NCBI GenBank assembly: GCA_013178375.1
Contig: JABLXQ010000010.1
Coordinates: 78,394 to 142,393, forward strand
DNA from: Gammaproteobacteria bacterium
GTDB lineage: Bacteria > Pseudomonadota > Gammaproteobacteria > Pseudomonadales > Ketobacteraceae
DNA length: 64,000 bases
Direction: 5' to 3'
Every line of letters begins with the position of its first letter. Within the stretch, counting starts at the first letter, position 1. The notes below the pieces were generated by a model that made no database searches, was not told the DNA's origin, and saw nothing but the letters and a program-made list of their open reading frames with translations. Below are positions 26,561 through 36,011 of this stretch, piece after piece. The position numbers were made by a program, and so were the translations under genes.

Positions 26561-28783
26561 ATGTTGTTTAATGCATCGTGGATATCGCCTCGAACTGCGA
26601 TAGCTACCGCCCTGTTTGCGCAGTTTTTGATTTTCGTCGGTTTGATTGTCTACGCTGTTCAGGAACCCAGGCTGGGGATCGTATTCGAGGAAAGTTTCCA
26701 ACCTGAAGGGCTGATTATAGCCAAAATCAAAGGTCATAATGAAGGTAAAATTCCAGCGGGGACCTTGGTAACTGCTATTTCTGACCAATACGGCTCAGCA
26801 ACAATTCCTCTTACGGCACTGGCTCTACGCAAGCCCCTCATCATAGCCAGTTTTGCCGAATACGCTGAGTATCTGGCCTATCAACAACAGCTTTGGGACA
26901 TTTTGTCTTCAGATAACATTGTCCTTTACGATCAGAACAATAAAGCCTACCCCTTGGCTAGAGTTGTAACAGAACAGCTTGCTGACCTTCCTTTAGATAT
27001 GCTGTTTGTTCATTTTGTTGTAAGTCTGGTAATGCTGAGTGTTGGCGTTTGGGTGTGGAGCATTCGCCGCAATGAGGCTTCAGCGATTTTGTTGCTGATC
27101 AGCACGATCGGATTCACCATCGCAGTCAATAGCGGAGCATTTTACTCCATCTATGAACTGGCTATGCCCGCAGAAATTTCCGAGCTGAGATCGACTGTGA
27201 ATCGGTTCGGTGAAAATTTATTCGGCTTTGCTTTGCTGGCCTGTCTTTGGGTTTATCCGGCCCGTCTCGGCTCCATCAAAATTGTCTATCTAATATTTGG
27301 CCTTGCTCTGGCTGTGTTCCTCGCAATCACCTTTCGATGGATTGAACTGCCTATCGATCATTTTCGAGGTCACTACTTTCCATTCTGGATAGTATCCCTG
27401 TACTTCGTTTTCCGACAATGGCAAGCGTCAAAAGGAGACCCGACAGCAAGGGCCATGCTCAAATGGTTCATTGGCACGGTAATGCTCGTTACCCTCGCTG
27501 CATTTATGCTATTCGCGTTACCTCCCTATCTGGGGTTTCCGCCTTTGGTCTCCTACAAGTGGTATCTGGTGCTATGGATTTTTATTCCGTTGGGTCTCGC
27601 GCTGGGAATTTTGAAATATCAGTTATTCAATATCGATCGTTGGTGGTTTTACATTTGGCTGTGGTTTATTTCAGGATTTTTCGTAGTATTGGTGGATATT
27701 CTCCTCGCCCATCTCCTTACTTTTTCCGAAGGTGAGGCGCTTTTTTTAAGCCTATTGATTATAGGGTGGATTTATTTTCCCATAAGGCAACAGGCTCTGA
27801 AGCTTTATGGGACCAATAGAGGCCAACTGATAGAGGAGTATTTACCTCGACTGTTGCGCGCATTTTACGAAGAACACGATCCCGATGAACAATGGAAACA
27901 AATTATTCAGGACCTTTTCAACCCCCTTCGACAAATTGAGGAGGATGTCGACGTTGATCTGTCAATCGATGCGAAGAACGCTATTTCAAAAGATGGATTA
28001 GAAATGCGTGTTTCCGGTGTTTCGTTCGGCAAAGCCATCCGTCTAAGCGGCAAGAAGCACGGATCAGCTCTATTCACACCGCAGGACTATTCCCTTGCAC
28101 AATCTCTTTTACGCCACACGCGGGAGATTCAAATTTTACGTGAGGCAGAAAAACGCTCCATCATTGAGGAGCGACACCGGATTATGCGAGATTTACACGA
28201 CGATGTTGGAGCTAAAATCCTGACCCTGATCCACAGGTTAGATGGCAAAAACGCCATAGCTGCCCGATCTGCACTGCAATCACTGCGCGATACCATTTAC
28301 GTTTTGGATTGCGGCAATCCGGTGTTTTTAGCAGATTTTGTCGACGACATGAGATTGGAAATTCAAGAACGGGTGAGCACAGCTCAAAGCAAACTGTATT
28401 GGTTTGCTGACCAATTTGGTAACACGCAACTTTCGCGTCGATGCAGTTACAACCTGACCAGAATCTTGAGAGAAGGCGTGACCAATGTACTCAAACATGC
28501 ACAGTCGGATTATGTCATCATCCACCTGCATAGAATGGACGCCTACTTATCGATTGAAATAATCAATGGTGGCTCATTTTCCGATCCATCTTTATGGATC
28601 AACGGGAGCGGAATCAATCATATCCAGAGTAGAGGCAAGGAGATCGCCGGCTCAATTGAATGGATAGTGAATCATCCTAATCAATCAAACTCCAATCACG
28701 TCACGCCAGCTCACATTAATCGAGATTCACGGGAACTAATGCTCCGCATCACCCTGCCACTCCCGCATTCATACTCAGGATGA
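26561..28783 (+). CDS. Membrane sensor histidine kinase (HisKA_3 type)
   Basis: 740 residues. After one transmembrane segment (about 12-32), a ~110-residue extracytoplasmic domain has a PDZ-like feel (EGLIIAKIKG...IPAGTLVTAI). About eight further transmembrane segments run to residue ~420. The dimerisation helix ERHRIMRDLHDDVG near 535-550 carries the phospho-His (about 545), and the HATPase part has REGVTNVLKHA near 636 and a GSGINHI box. This is the NarX/DesK-type kinase class that pairs with NarL-type regulators such as the divergent neighbour. ATG 26561 has AGGA 7 bases upstream. The signal is unknown. Confidence 0.88.
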   Translation: MLFNASWISPRTAIATALFAQFLIFVGLIVYAVQEPRLGIVFEESFQPEGLIIAKIKGHNEGKIPAGTLVTAISDQYGSATIPLTALALRKPLIIASFAEYAEYLAYQQQLWDILSSDNIVLYDQNNKAYPLARVVTEQLADLPLDMLFVHFVVSLVMLSVGVWVWSIRRNEASAILLLISTIGFTIAVNSGAFYSIYELAMPAEISELRSTVNRFGENLFGFALLACLWVYPARLGSIKIVYLIFGLALAVFLAITFRWIELPIDHFRGHYFPFWIVSLYFVFRQWQASKGDPTARAMLKWFIGTVMLVTLAAFMLFALPPYLGFPPLVSYKWYLVLWIFIPLGLALGILKYQLFNIDRWWFYIWLWFISGFFVVLVDILLAHLLTFSEGEALFLSLLIIGWIYFPIRQQALKLYGTNRGQLIEEYLPRLLRAFYEEHDPDEQWKQIIQDLFNPLRQIEEDVDVDLSIDAKNAISKDGLEMRVSGVSFGKAIRLSGKKHGSALFTPQDYSLAQSLLRHTREIQILREAEKRSIIEERHRIMRDLHDDVGAKILTLIHRLDGKNAIAARSALQSLRDTIYVLDCGNPVFLADFVDDMRLEIQERVSTAQSKLYWFADQFGNTQLSRRCSYNLTRILREGVTNVLKHAQSDYVIIHLHRMDAYLSIEIINGGSFSDPSLWINGSGINHIQSRGKEIAGSIEWIVNHPNQSNSNHVTPAHINRDSRELMLRITLPLPHSYSG

Positions 28784-29227
28784 CGGCAAATTCACTTCGA
28801 TATTTCATGCACGGAAAAAAGTTAAATTTCGTGTGACGGATAGAGGTCACTCGAGGTAGCGAAGACGCTGCTATTGGAAATAGAGAGTTTTATGTGAAAG
28901 TCAGCTTTTCGCCCGAAGGTTGTAGTGCAAGTTCTGAATGCTGTTTGGGTTCGGATCGCGAAGTGACCAGCTTTAGTTAACGGTCGCGAAAAGCTGGAAG
29001 CGGACATTTGAATATGCCTGTGTGCACCTATCCAAAACCGGAGAAAGCCTGTGCGGCGGCGATCAGTCACAGGGGTGCGAGAGAAGTAGTCAGGTTGAAG
29101 GATTTCGAACAGCACAACGTGTGAGTTGGGCCGATCTCATAATTGACACTTACACAGTCGGCCATCCACAATTCCCCATCCGGTTTCCCACCGGCCAACA
29201 AAACCAAATCACTCGGAGATCTTTTGA
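28784..29227. other. Intergenic region with short dispersed repeat
   Basis: 444 bp without a credible gene. A copy of the short repeat (GGTCGCGAAAAGCTGGAAGC) starts at 28982. Just before it, sequences such as GTCAGCTTTTCGCCC look like inverted versions of the same module. Confidence 0.5.
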
Positions 29228-29521
29228 ATGTCATTTCGTCGTAGTCTTGCCGCCATCGCCCTGGTTTCTCTGGTCGCTGGCTGCGCCACCACCATTGCCC
29301 CAACCTACACCGTGGAAAAGCAAAATATCATGCGTATCGGCGGCGAGAAGCCGAGCAGCAAGGAGCCAACCGTTCAAAGTACCGGCTCATTCTGCGTCGA
29401 GACTTCTGAGGTATGGCACGAGGACGGCACAACGCCAGACGGTCAGACCCTGTGGGCGAAAGACACACATTCGCAAAGTGGTTCCCTGCAAGTGATAACT
29501 CTGCTGGCTCCCTCTCCATGA
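29228..29521 (+). CDS. Small lipoprotein
   Basis: 97 residues. A signal peptide ends in a lipobox (SLVAGC, lipidated Cys near residue 19). The mature part has two more Cys-poor polar segments and no known domain. GGAG lies 10 bases before ATG 29228. Probably membrane-anchored in the periplasm; function unknown. Confidence 0.65.
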   Translation: MSFRRSLAAIALVSLVAGCATTIAPTYTVEKQNIMRIGGEKPSSKEPTVQSTGSFCVETSEVWHEDGTTPDGQTLWAKDTHSQSGSLQVITLLAPSP

Positions 29522-29610
29522 GCGGGGGAGTCAGCGTTTCCTCCCGTCATCACAAATTCATCAATCGCACCCATTAGACCTCCAGGCGCAATTGGTTGAG
29601 TCGGCGGCAA

Positions 29611-30360
29611 TCACCGCAGAAAACGGTGATCAATGATTTGTAATTTGCCATCCCGGTTAAACACCAGTTGCACAAATCCCATGGAGAATTCGCTGATGGA
29701 AAATGGAATAGCCGCCTGCCAGGCGTTGTCATCATCCTTCAGTTTGTACTGAATCTTGAATGCGCCGGAGTCGTTCAACGGGACGCTGTGTACCGTTTGC
29801 TGTTGCTGTGGAATCGCGTCGATGCGATAACGGCTGTCCTGATGGATGACGGCAATCCATTCGATGGACTGGGATGAAAGATTCAGGATGGCAAAGGACA
29901 CACGGTTTCCCTGATAGAAAATCAAAAAGCTCAGCCCAATGATGGCCACCAGCGAAGCAAAAGGTTTTGCCAGCGGTAAAAGCGCATTCGCCTTGCGTGG
30001 CAGGACCAATTTGGCGTAGGTCACAAACTGCCTGGAGCCCCAGGCCCACACCAGCAACCCGAGCCAGAACAACCCCAATACCAATTTTCCTGCTATCACG
30101 TAGACATTGTTCAGATTTCCGGAATACAGGAAAAAGGGACTATCAATGCCTCCCGCCAATTGCACTAGTCCGATGCCAGCTGCGGTCACCACTACGGCGG
30201 CCGCAATCACCCGATAGGCGGCGTTGGCCTCGCTACTGGAAACACCCTTTTCCGATAACACATTGGCTTTGCGCAGTTTGAACACGGTTACGCCCACAAG
30301 ACCAATGGGAATCACAATAAACCAAAGGTATTTGAGGACAATGGCCACTGCATCCGACAT
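29611..30360 (-). CDS. Membrane protein of unknown function
   Basis: 249 residues. Four hydrophobic segments (about 8-27, 50-70, 85-107 and 130-150) are followed by a ~95-residue soluble C-terminal domain rich in beta-like sequence. I do not recognise the family. It stands alone, convergent with the small lipoprotein gene. Confidence 0.6.
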   Translation of the reverse strand: MSDAVAIVLKYLWFIVIPIGLVGVTVFKLRKANVLSEKGVSSSEANAAYRVIAAAVVVTAAGIGLVQLAGGIDSPFFLYSGNLNNVYVIAGKLVLGLFWLGLLVWAWGSRQFVTYAKLVLPRKANALLPLAKPFASLVAIIGLSFLIFYQGNRVSFAILNLSSQSIEWIAVIHQDSRYRIDAIPQQQQTVHSVPLNDSGAFKIQYKLKDDDNAWQAAIPFSISEFSMGFVQLVFNRDGKLQIIDHRFLR

Positions 30361-30675
30361 ATTGTTACTTCACCTTTTTCGCTTGCGATAATGCACACAC
30401 CCAGCGGCCACAATATCATTTTGCAGAGGCAAAGCGAGCGTCGCGGCAAGTTTAGCATTCCTAAGTCTCTGAACAGAGTCAGGCTACACCTATCCCGAAC
30501 TGGCCAACCCCAACGACGCCCGTTCATGCTGTCTAACCTGTTGATAGTATATGCAATTATATCCACCACTTTTCTGTAAGTTTGATCGCCATACCCTTGT
30601 TAACGTTTGTCGACAATTCTTATGGTAGGATTTGCCCCCATTTTATTTACCTGCTACCGGCAGCACAGGATTTTC

Positions 30676-31260
30676 ATGCGTCGTACCGTCTACAACACCC
30701 CGGTCATCAAGCAGATCCTCACCGCAGTGTCCTGGCTGGGGCTCAAACTGGCCGGCTGGAAACTGGAAGGCCAACCGCCGCTGGAGAAAAAATACGTGCT
30801 GATTGCGGTGCCACACACCACCAACTGGGACTTTCCCATCACACTGGCGATGGCGTTTTTGTTCAAGTTCGACATTTTCTGGATGGGAAAGGATTCGCTG
30901 TTCAAGGGGGCGTCCGGGCCGGTCATGCGCTGGCTGGGGGGGATTCCTGTGAATCGTTCGGCCTCATCCAATCTGGTGCAGCAAACCATCGACGCGTTCA
31001 ACGCCAACGACAAGCTGGTGATTACCATTCCGCCGGAAGGCACCCGCTCCCGCGTGGAAAAATGGAAGACCGGTTTTTACTACATTGCATACGGCGCCAA
31101 GGTGCCGATTGCGCTGGGGTTTCTGGATTACCAACGCAAGGTGGGCGGTTTTCTGCCAACATTTTACCCCACTGGAAATGCAGACAAGGACATTGCCGAA
31201 ATCCGGAAATTCTATGCCGATATCAGCGGCCTGCGAGCTGATCAATGTCATATTGATTGA
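30676..31260 (+). CDS. Lysophospholipid acyltransferase family protein (PlsC-like)
   Basis: 194 residues from ATG 30676, preceded by AGGA at 6 bases; earlier in-frame starts (30607, 30622) lack a ribosome-binding site. The acyltransferase motifs are clear: HTTNWD (HX4D, catalytic His) near residue 46 and PEGTRS near 119. This compact form resembles the short 1-acylglycerol-3-phosphate acyltransferases lacking membrane helices at both ends. It likely transfers an acyl group to a lysolipid at the inner membrane. It is a single-gene unit. Confidence 0.85.
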   Translation: MRRTVYNTPVIKQILTAVSWLGLKLAGWKLEGQPPLEKKYVLIAVPHTTNWDFPITLAMAFLFKFDIFWMGKDSLFKGASGPVMRWLGGIPVNRSASSNLVQQTIDAFNANDKLVITIPPEGTRSRVEKWKTGFYYIAYGAKVPIALGFLDYQRKVGGFLPTFYPTGNADKDIAEIRKFYADISGLRADQCHID

Positions 31261-31619
31261 CCCGCTTCTTGAGAGAGCCTCGCTTCAACCATCCGAATCA
31301 CCACTTCAGACAGTTGTGGAAATATGGATATTGCAACTGTTGCTGTCAATAGTGTCGCATGCAGCATAATCGTGTACGCCCCTCGCCCTTTGCAGGCTAA
31401 ATCATAGGAGCCTACTTCAAGCTGAAAGCAGAAGTTTGTCCGAAAAATTTGAATAGAAGTATTCGACCCGAAGAAAAAGTTTGGATAGTTCTTTAGCAGG
31501 CTGTTGAAAAACTAATGCGCTCGCAACGTTTTTCAACAGCCATGCTAAATGGCAATTCAACACCTGCATTTCTCGGACGAGTTCGGCTCAACGAAGCTGT
31601 TGAGCCGAATTCCGCACCA
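31261..31619. other. Intergenic region with long hairpin
   Basis: 359 bp. Apart from the inverted repeat at 31492-31549 it also contains CCCCTCGCCC near 31380, reminiscent of the 16-21 kb repeats. No gene is visible. Confidence 0.5.
31492..31549. repeat. Long inverted repeat (21 paired bases)
   Basis: TTTAGCA plus GGCTGTTGAAAAAC on the left (31492-31512), with the reverse complement GTTTTTCAACAGCC (31528-31541), one unpaired A, and TGCTAAA (31543-31549) on the right. The loop is 15 bases. It lies 70 bp after the stop of the mono-haem protein gene on the minus strand and could end its transcript. The length and the A/T-rich arms also fit a miniature mobile element. Confidence 0.75.
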
Positions 31620-33068
31620 TTATTCAGCAATACATCCGCAAACCGAACCTGCGCTGGTATTGAGATTGGTCCACTGCCCGTTCCATTTGACATTGTTTGC
31701 TGCATTTGGACACACCCCAGGTTTCGCGGTTGTGCCCTGGCATATAGCAGGCGCCATGCTGTTATCACCAATCACGGTCCCTGCCGATACATCCACGGCC
31801 TCGCCTTTACCCAGCACGATATCCAGAAAAATGTGGCTTAGATTCTGGCTGGTAATATTGTTATTAACGCTGTTGCCCGTTCCCACATAATTGTGGCAAC
31901 CAAAGCAGTTGCTGATGAATGTCGTACTGGTCAGATCCACATTCTGGAAAGTGGTTTCGGCTACCGTATTTGCCAATCGCAGGGATCCACGTTCGTTCGG
32001 AACGCCTACGCCGCCAGAGCTTTTGGTGGTATCACTCACCCACAAATCGCCAACGTTAAAATAGTTGCTCAGCACGCTCATTGATGTCGGTGCACTCGGC
32101 GCAGATACCAAAGCAGCCACACCGCTGTTCTGTTGTTGAATATCCTGCACATTTACCGCAGCGTTTGAGTCACCGACTGCCGTACCAAACGGATACACGC
32201 GGCAGATGTTGGTAGGAGCGCCAGTGGGTGCGGTCTGGTTTTTCAGTGGATTGTTGAAATTGCAAGGGTTCTTGGGGGCAGCAGACCCTGGCAGGGCCGC
32301 CGTACAACTCTGGCTGGCGAATGTCCAGGGAGCACTGGGTTGGGTGCCGGCAGGCGTACAGTCGGGCGAATTGATCTTGTGTTCAAAGGTTGCCCAAACG
32401 AATTCCGGGTGATTGGGTGTGGCTATCGCAATGTGCATTCCGACCAGGCCGAGTGTTTGCGGTTGTCCTCCTATCAGCTGTTGTTGCGTAACGAAATTGC
32501 CTGCAGCAATTTCGCTGGCCGACAGCACCTTCCAGGCACCTTTTATTTCGGTTGTGCCGCCGGGGAAATTGATCAGATTCTGCTTTTGAAGCTCAACGGC
32601 ACTACCCGACAGGCTGCACATTCCCTTGCTAAAATGCACATCGTAATAGATGACATTCCCATCCTGCGCATAAATGGTTGCGCCATCACCAGCCTGTCCT
32701 GTGGACAGCGGTGTGTCGTGCGCCTTGTTCAAACTGGTTCTCAACGTTGGTCCGGTGACCGCAGCATCGCAGGAATTTGCGGGGTTACCATCAGCATCAA
32801 ACTCAAGCACTGCATACTGGTTTGGGTCCATGAAATTGCGCTGACCACTGCTGTTGTTGGACATCAGATACAGATATGCCTGTGTCGAGAACTGGTAAAA
32901 ATCGCAAAATGTTGAATCGCCCGGCCCCGCACTTTGCTTTACCTCGGTTGGCATTGCGGGATTTGTGAGCCAGCCCGGGTCCACCGTGCAGGTATCAGCA
33001 GCCACTGCGTGCGCATTCAGTCCAGCGAGAATGAGGCTAGAGCATAACAGCATTCGCTTGTTCTTCAT
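31620..33068 (-). CDS. Exported mono-haem c-type cytochrome-like protein
   Basis: 482 residues with a signal peptide (about 1-24, AVA). A single haem-binding CFGCH motif lies near residue 390, inside the C-terminal third. Several other Cys residues suggest disulphides. The middle contains VWATFEHKINSPDC, a motif I have seen in large uncharacterised exported haem proteins but cannot tie to a function. It ends CGCIAE. Probably periplasmic or outer-surface. It is a single-gene unit followed by a long hairpin. Confidence 0.65.
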   Translation of the reverse strand: MKNKRMLLCSSLILAGLNAHAVAADTCTVDPGWLTNPAMPTEVKQSAGPGDSTFCDFYQFSTQAYLYLMSNNSSGQRNFMDPNQYAVLEFDADGNPANSCDAAVTGPTLRTSLNKAHDTPLSTGQAGDGATIYAQDGNVIYYDVHFSKGMCSLSGSAVELQKQNLINFPGGTTEIKGAWKVLSASEIAAGNFVTQQQLIGGQPQTLGLVGMHIAIATPNHPEFVWATFEHKINSPDCTPAGTQPSAPWTFASQSCTAALPGSAAPKNPCNFNNPLKNQTAPTGAPTNICRVYPFGTAVGDSNAAVNVQDIQQQNSGVAALVSAPSAPTSMSVLSNYFNVGDLWVSDTTKSSGGVGVPNERGSLRLANTVAETTFQNVDLTSTTFISNCFGCHNYVGTGNSVNNNITSQNLSHIFLDIVLGKGEAVDVSAGTVIGDNSMAPAICQGTTAKPGVCPNAANNVKWNGQWTNLNTSAGSVCGCIAE

Positions 33069-33354
33069 TTTTGTGTTCCTTCCGTTGGAATTCTACGAAG
33101 CAGCAGATCGCCCGTGGCGAATCTTCAGCACGGAATTCATTTGAATGATGAAATTGTTGGCGCGGGGGTGTGTTGTTACGGTTGGATACAGAACTGAAAA
33201 TTTGGAATTGAAAAAATCATCCTGATTTTGCATTTGTATCACGCAGGCCTTCCGCGCCATCACTGAAATGGTAGACGCTGGCTGCAAAGTGTCAAAAAAA
33301 ACTGTGGCACTTTCGTGCGAACGGCATCATTCGTCTCAAGCGCGTTTCATATAT

Positions 33355-35178
33355 TCACGTATCCACACCGATGTACCGCGCAAGAAAACGCACCACCGCC
33401 GGTGAATCGTAGCTGTTGGCAACGCCGCGTAATTTCTTCGTGAAGCCTGAATACTGCGCATCCTGTTCAACCAGGCTCTCCAGCAGCCGGTTGATGGCAG
33501 TGAAATCGCCGGCGAGTGCGAGTCGATGCAGAGAGCGCAGAACCTCATCCGGTGGCGGCGTTATTTCAGGCAGGGGAACGCTTATTTTGTTGAGCGCGTT
33601 GCCATATTTCCAATCCAGTTGCAGTAATTCACCCAGGTGTCGAATCAGCGTTTCCTGATCGATCGGTTTGCTCAGGAAATAATTTACGCCCGCACGCAGT
33701 GCGTTTTGATGGGTGTCCGGCGTTGCGCTGGCAGATGCCATGATGATGGGCATAGCGGTTTCGTCGGTGCGGATGCGCCGCGCAAGTTCATCCCCCCGCA
33801 TGCCGGGCAGCGCATAATCCAGGATCACAAGATCCGGCTTCCATTCCTCCATCACAGTCAGGGCGCTGTTGCCATCGCTTGCTTCGTTGACGACAAAACC
33901 CAGCGAACCCAAAAATTCCAGCAGCAATTCGCGGTTCTCGGCAATGTCATCCACAACCAGTACGCGCCGAGGGGAGCCAGAGTAACCGGTGGGGATGGGT
34001 GCATCGGGTTGCACGGACACTTCATCGGAGCATAGCGGTACGGTAATCAGAAATCGAAAGCGGCTGCCCACGCCCAGGGTACTGCTTGCCTGAATTTTTC
34101 CATTCATCAGGTTGACCAGCTGCTGGCTGATATCCAGCCCCAATCCAGACCCGCCCACTCTGCGATCGATGTCACCGACCTGCTCAAAGGAATCGAATGC
34201 GATTTTGAGATCATCTTCTGACATGCCGATGCCGGAATCGGTGACTTCAAAATACAGGTCAATATTGCCAGGGGTGCCTGATACGGCATTCACCATCAAT
34301 CCCACGCTGCCGGCATCGGTAAATTTGATGGCGTTACTCAGCAGATTCAACAGCACTTGCCGCAGGCGTTTGTCATCGACCAGCACGGTGTCGGGCAATT
34401 CAGGATCGGGCGAATAGTAAAGTTCCAGGCCCTTTTGTGCGGCGCGCACACTCACCATGTCGATGATGTCTTTCAGAAAGAGAGGCAATTGAACCGGGCG
34501 TGGCTCCAGTGTGACTTTGCCAGCGTCAATTTTTGACAGATCCAGTATGTCGCTGATCAGCGCCAGCAATTGCTGGCCACTTTGTTGAATGGCGATCACA
34601 CCCTTGCGTTGCCGTTCGGGCAGATCAAGTGTGCGTTTGAGCATCTGCGCATAGCCCACGATCACGTTCAGGGGCGTGCGCAACTCATGGCTTACATTGG
34701 TCAGGAAGGTGCCTTTGGCCTGATTGGCGATTTCTGCCTGTTCCTTGGCGTGCAGCAAATTTTCATTCGATATCAGCAGTTGCTGATTCACTTTTTCCAG
34801 TTGGGCGGGGCTGGGAATCCGCAGTGCCACAGGCACCAGCTTCACCAGCAGAATGGCGGTCACGACGGAGGCAACGGCGGTAATCGCCTTGATGACACCC
34901 ATGAACCAGTACGAGGGATTCCAGATAACCCAGATCTCGGTGATATGGGTGGCGCCACAAGCCAGAATGAAGATGCCAAAGGCCATCAGCATCCAGTCGA
35001 ACGGTATGTCGCGCCGCTTGCGGATGAAGTAAATCAGGGTACAGGGGATCGTCATATAGGCGAGTGCAATGAGCCCGTCTGAGATCACATTGAGCCAGAG
35101 CAGTTCGGGTTTCCACAGATAGCAGTGCCCGTGGGGCATAAAACCATTGCTGCTGAAAAAGTCAGTTAAGGCGTTCAT
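33355..35178 (-). CDS. Hybrid histidine kinase with ethylene-receptor-like membrane domain
   Basis: 607 residues from ATG 35178, which has GGAGGG 7 bases upstream. Three transmembrane helices fill residues about 28-115. They carry Asp34 (ISDGLIALAY), Cys74 and His78 (ACGATH). The D-40-C-4-H spacing equals that of the copper/ethylene-binding residues of plant ETR1 (Asp25, Cys65, His69). A coil leads to HisKA (His164, NVSHELRTPL), a HATPase domain (about 270-380) and a receiver domain with phospho-acceptor Asp454 (VILDYALPG). The C-terminal ~90 residues are helical and unassigned. No output regulator is adjacent. Confidence 0.87.
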   Translation of the reverse strand: MNALTDFFSSNGFMPHGHCYLWKPELLWLNVISDGLIALAYMTIPCTLIYFIRKRRDIPFDWMLMAFGIFILACGATHITEIWVIWNPSYWFMGVIKAITAVASVVTAILLVKLVPVALRIPSPAQLEKVNQQLLISNENLLHAKEQAEIANQAKGTFLTNVSHELRTPLNVIVGYAQMLKRTLDLPERQRKGVIAIQQSGQQLLALISDILDLSKIDAGKVTLEPRPVQLPLFLKDIIDMVSVRAAQKGLELYYSPDPELPDTVLVDDKRLRQVLLNLLSNAIKFTDAGSVGLMVNAVSGTPGNIDLYFEVTDSGIGMSEDDLKIAFDSFEQVGDIDRRVGGSGLGLDISQQLVNLMNGKIQASSTLGVGSRFRFLITVPLCSDEVSVQPDAPIPTGYSGSPRRVLVVDDIAENRELLLEFLGSLGFVVNEASDGNSALTVMEEWKPDLVILDYALPGMRGDELARRIRTDETAMPIIMASASATPDTHQNALRAGVNYFLSKPIDQETLIRHLGELLQLDWKYGNALNKISVPLPEITPPPDEVLRSLHRLALAGDFTAINRLLESLVEQDAQYSGFTKKLRGVANSYDSPAVVRFLARYIGVDT

Positions 35179-35325
35179 GCCTGATCCCTCCATAGATTTG
35201 TGTGGTTCCACCATGAAATGCCATGTAAGAATATGTGCCAAAGCGGGAGAGCGCAAAGGTGGGTGGCGTTCTGCTCAACGTCAGGGCTATTTCATTTCAA
35301 CAGGCATCACCGGAGGGAACCATCC

Positions 35326-35910
35326 ATGGGAACAGTCACAAGACTCACACACGCTGCTCAGTTCGGAGCAGGGAATAAAGCGCTTGATCGGGTCAATCAA
35401 CACAATAATGACACTGATGCCGAGATTGACTATCCAGGTCTGACGAATGGCAATTTGTGGGGTTCCCTGATGGTCCGGGACCGGGGTGGTAACCCGCACA
35501 AGATATTCTACGCAGTACGCGATGAACAGACCCGAGATAGCGCTCATATCGAGGAGCTGCTGCTGAATAGTCTTAAGGCGTACTTACAAACGACGGGGTC
35601 TGGTTTGTCCTCGTTTAAAGTGATCGTGTTCATCAACCAATCCCCCTGCACAGACTGTGCGAGCAAGATGGTTCAACGGTGTGGTGACGTTGCGGGTCTT
35701 GTTGCGGCCGGTGCAGTAATTGACTTCAGTTTTGTGTACAGCAAACTGTATGCGAAAAACAATGGGGATAACCAAAGACGGGGTCTGTTCGCCTCAAAGC
35801 CTGCTGCTCTTAAAAAATACAGTGACCTTTCAGGTTGGTATACGTTGGAGAATACGACGGAGTTCGGCCTGCGCATCCGTCACATCGACGATACCAAGTC
35901 ACCGAAATAG
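35326..35910 (+). CDS. Stand-alone cytidine-deaminase-fold protein (AID/APOBEC-like candidate)
   Basis: 194 residues from ATG 35326, with a strong GGAGGG 7 bases upstream. His74-x-Glu76 (AHIEE) and Cys108-xx-Cys111 (NQSPCTDCA) form the zinc and catalytic motif of the deaminase superfamily. The SPCxxC context and the HxE-to-PCxxC distance are close to those of the AID/APOBEC group and related bacterial toxin deaminases, rather than free-nucleoside CDA. There is no signal peptide, no toxin delivery domain and no obvious immunity gene. It is divergent from the ethylene-receptor-like kinase (147 bp). The substrate (DNA, RNA or nucleotide) is not known. Confidence 0.6.
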   Translation: MGTVTRLTHAAQFGAGNKALDRVNQHNNDTDAEIDYPGLTNGNLWGSLMVRDRGGNPHKIFYAVRDEQTRDSAHIEELLLNSLKAYLQTTGSGLSSFKVIVFINQSPCTDCASKMVQRCGDVAGLVAAGAVIDFSFVYSKLYAKNNGDNQRRGLFASKPAALKKYSDLSGWYTLENTTEFGLRIRHIDDTKSPK

Positions 35911-36011
35911 TAGAGTGCAGCAGGCCTGTGTATAGCCACAGGCCATAGATCGCCGCCTGTTCGTAGGGGCATGTCAAATTAAAGTTATGATTTTTATATT
36001 GGGAATGTTCT

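Noticed and set aside
29022..29495. 157-codon plus-strand frame around the small lipoprotein
   Set aside because: Overlaps the lipoprotein gene in another frame; the lipoprotein has a signal peptide, lipobox and ribosome-binding site.
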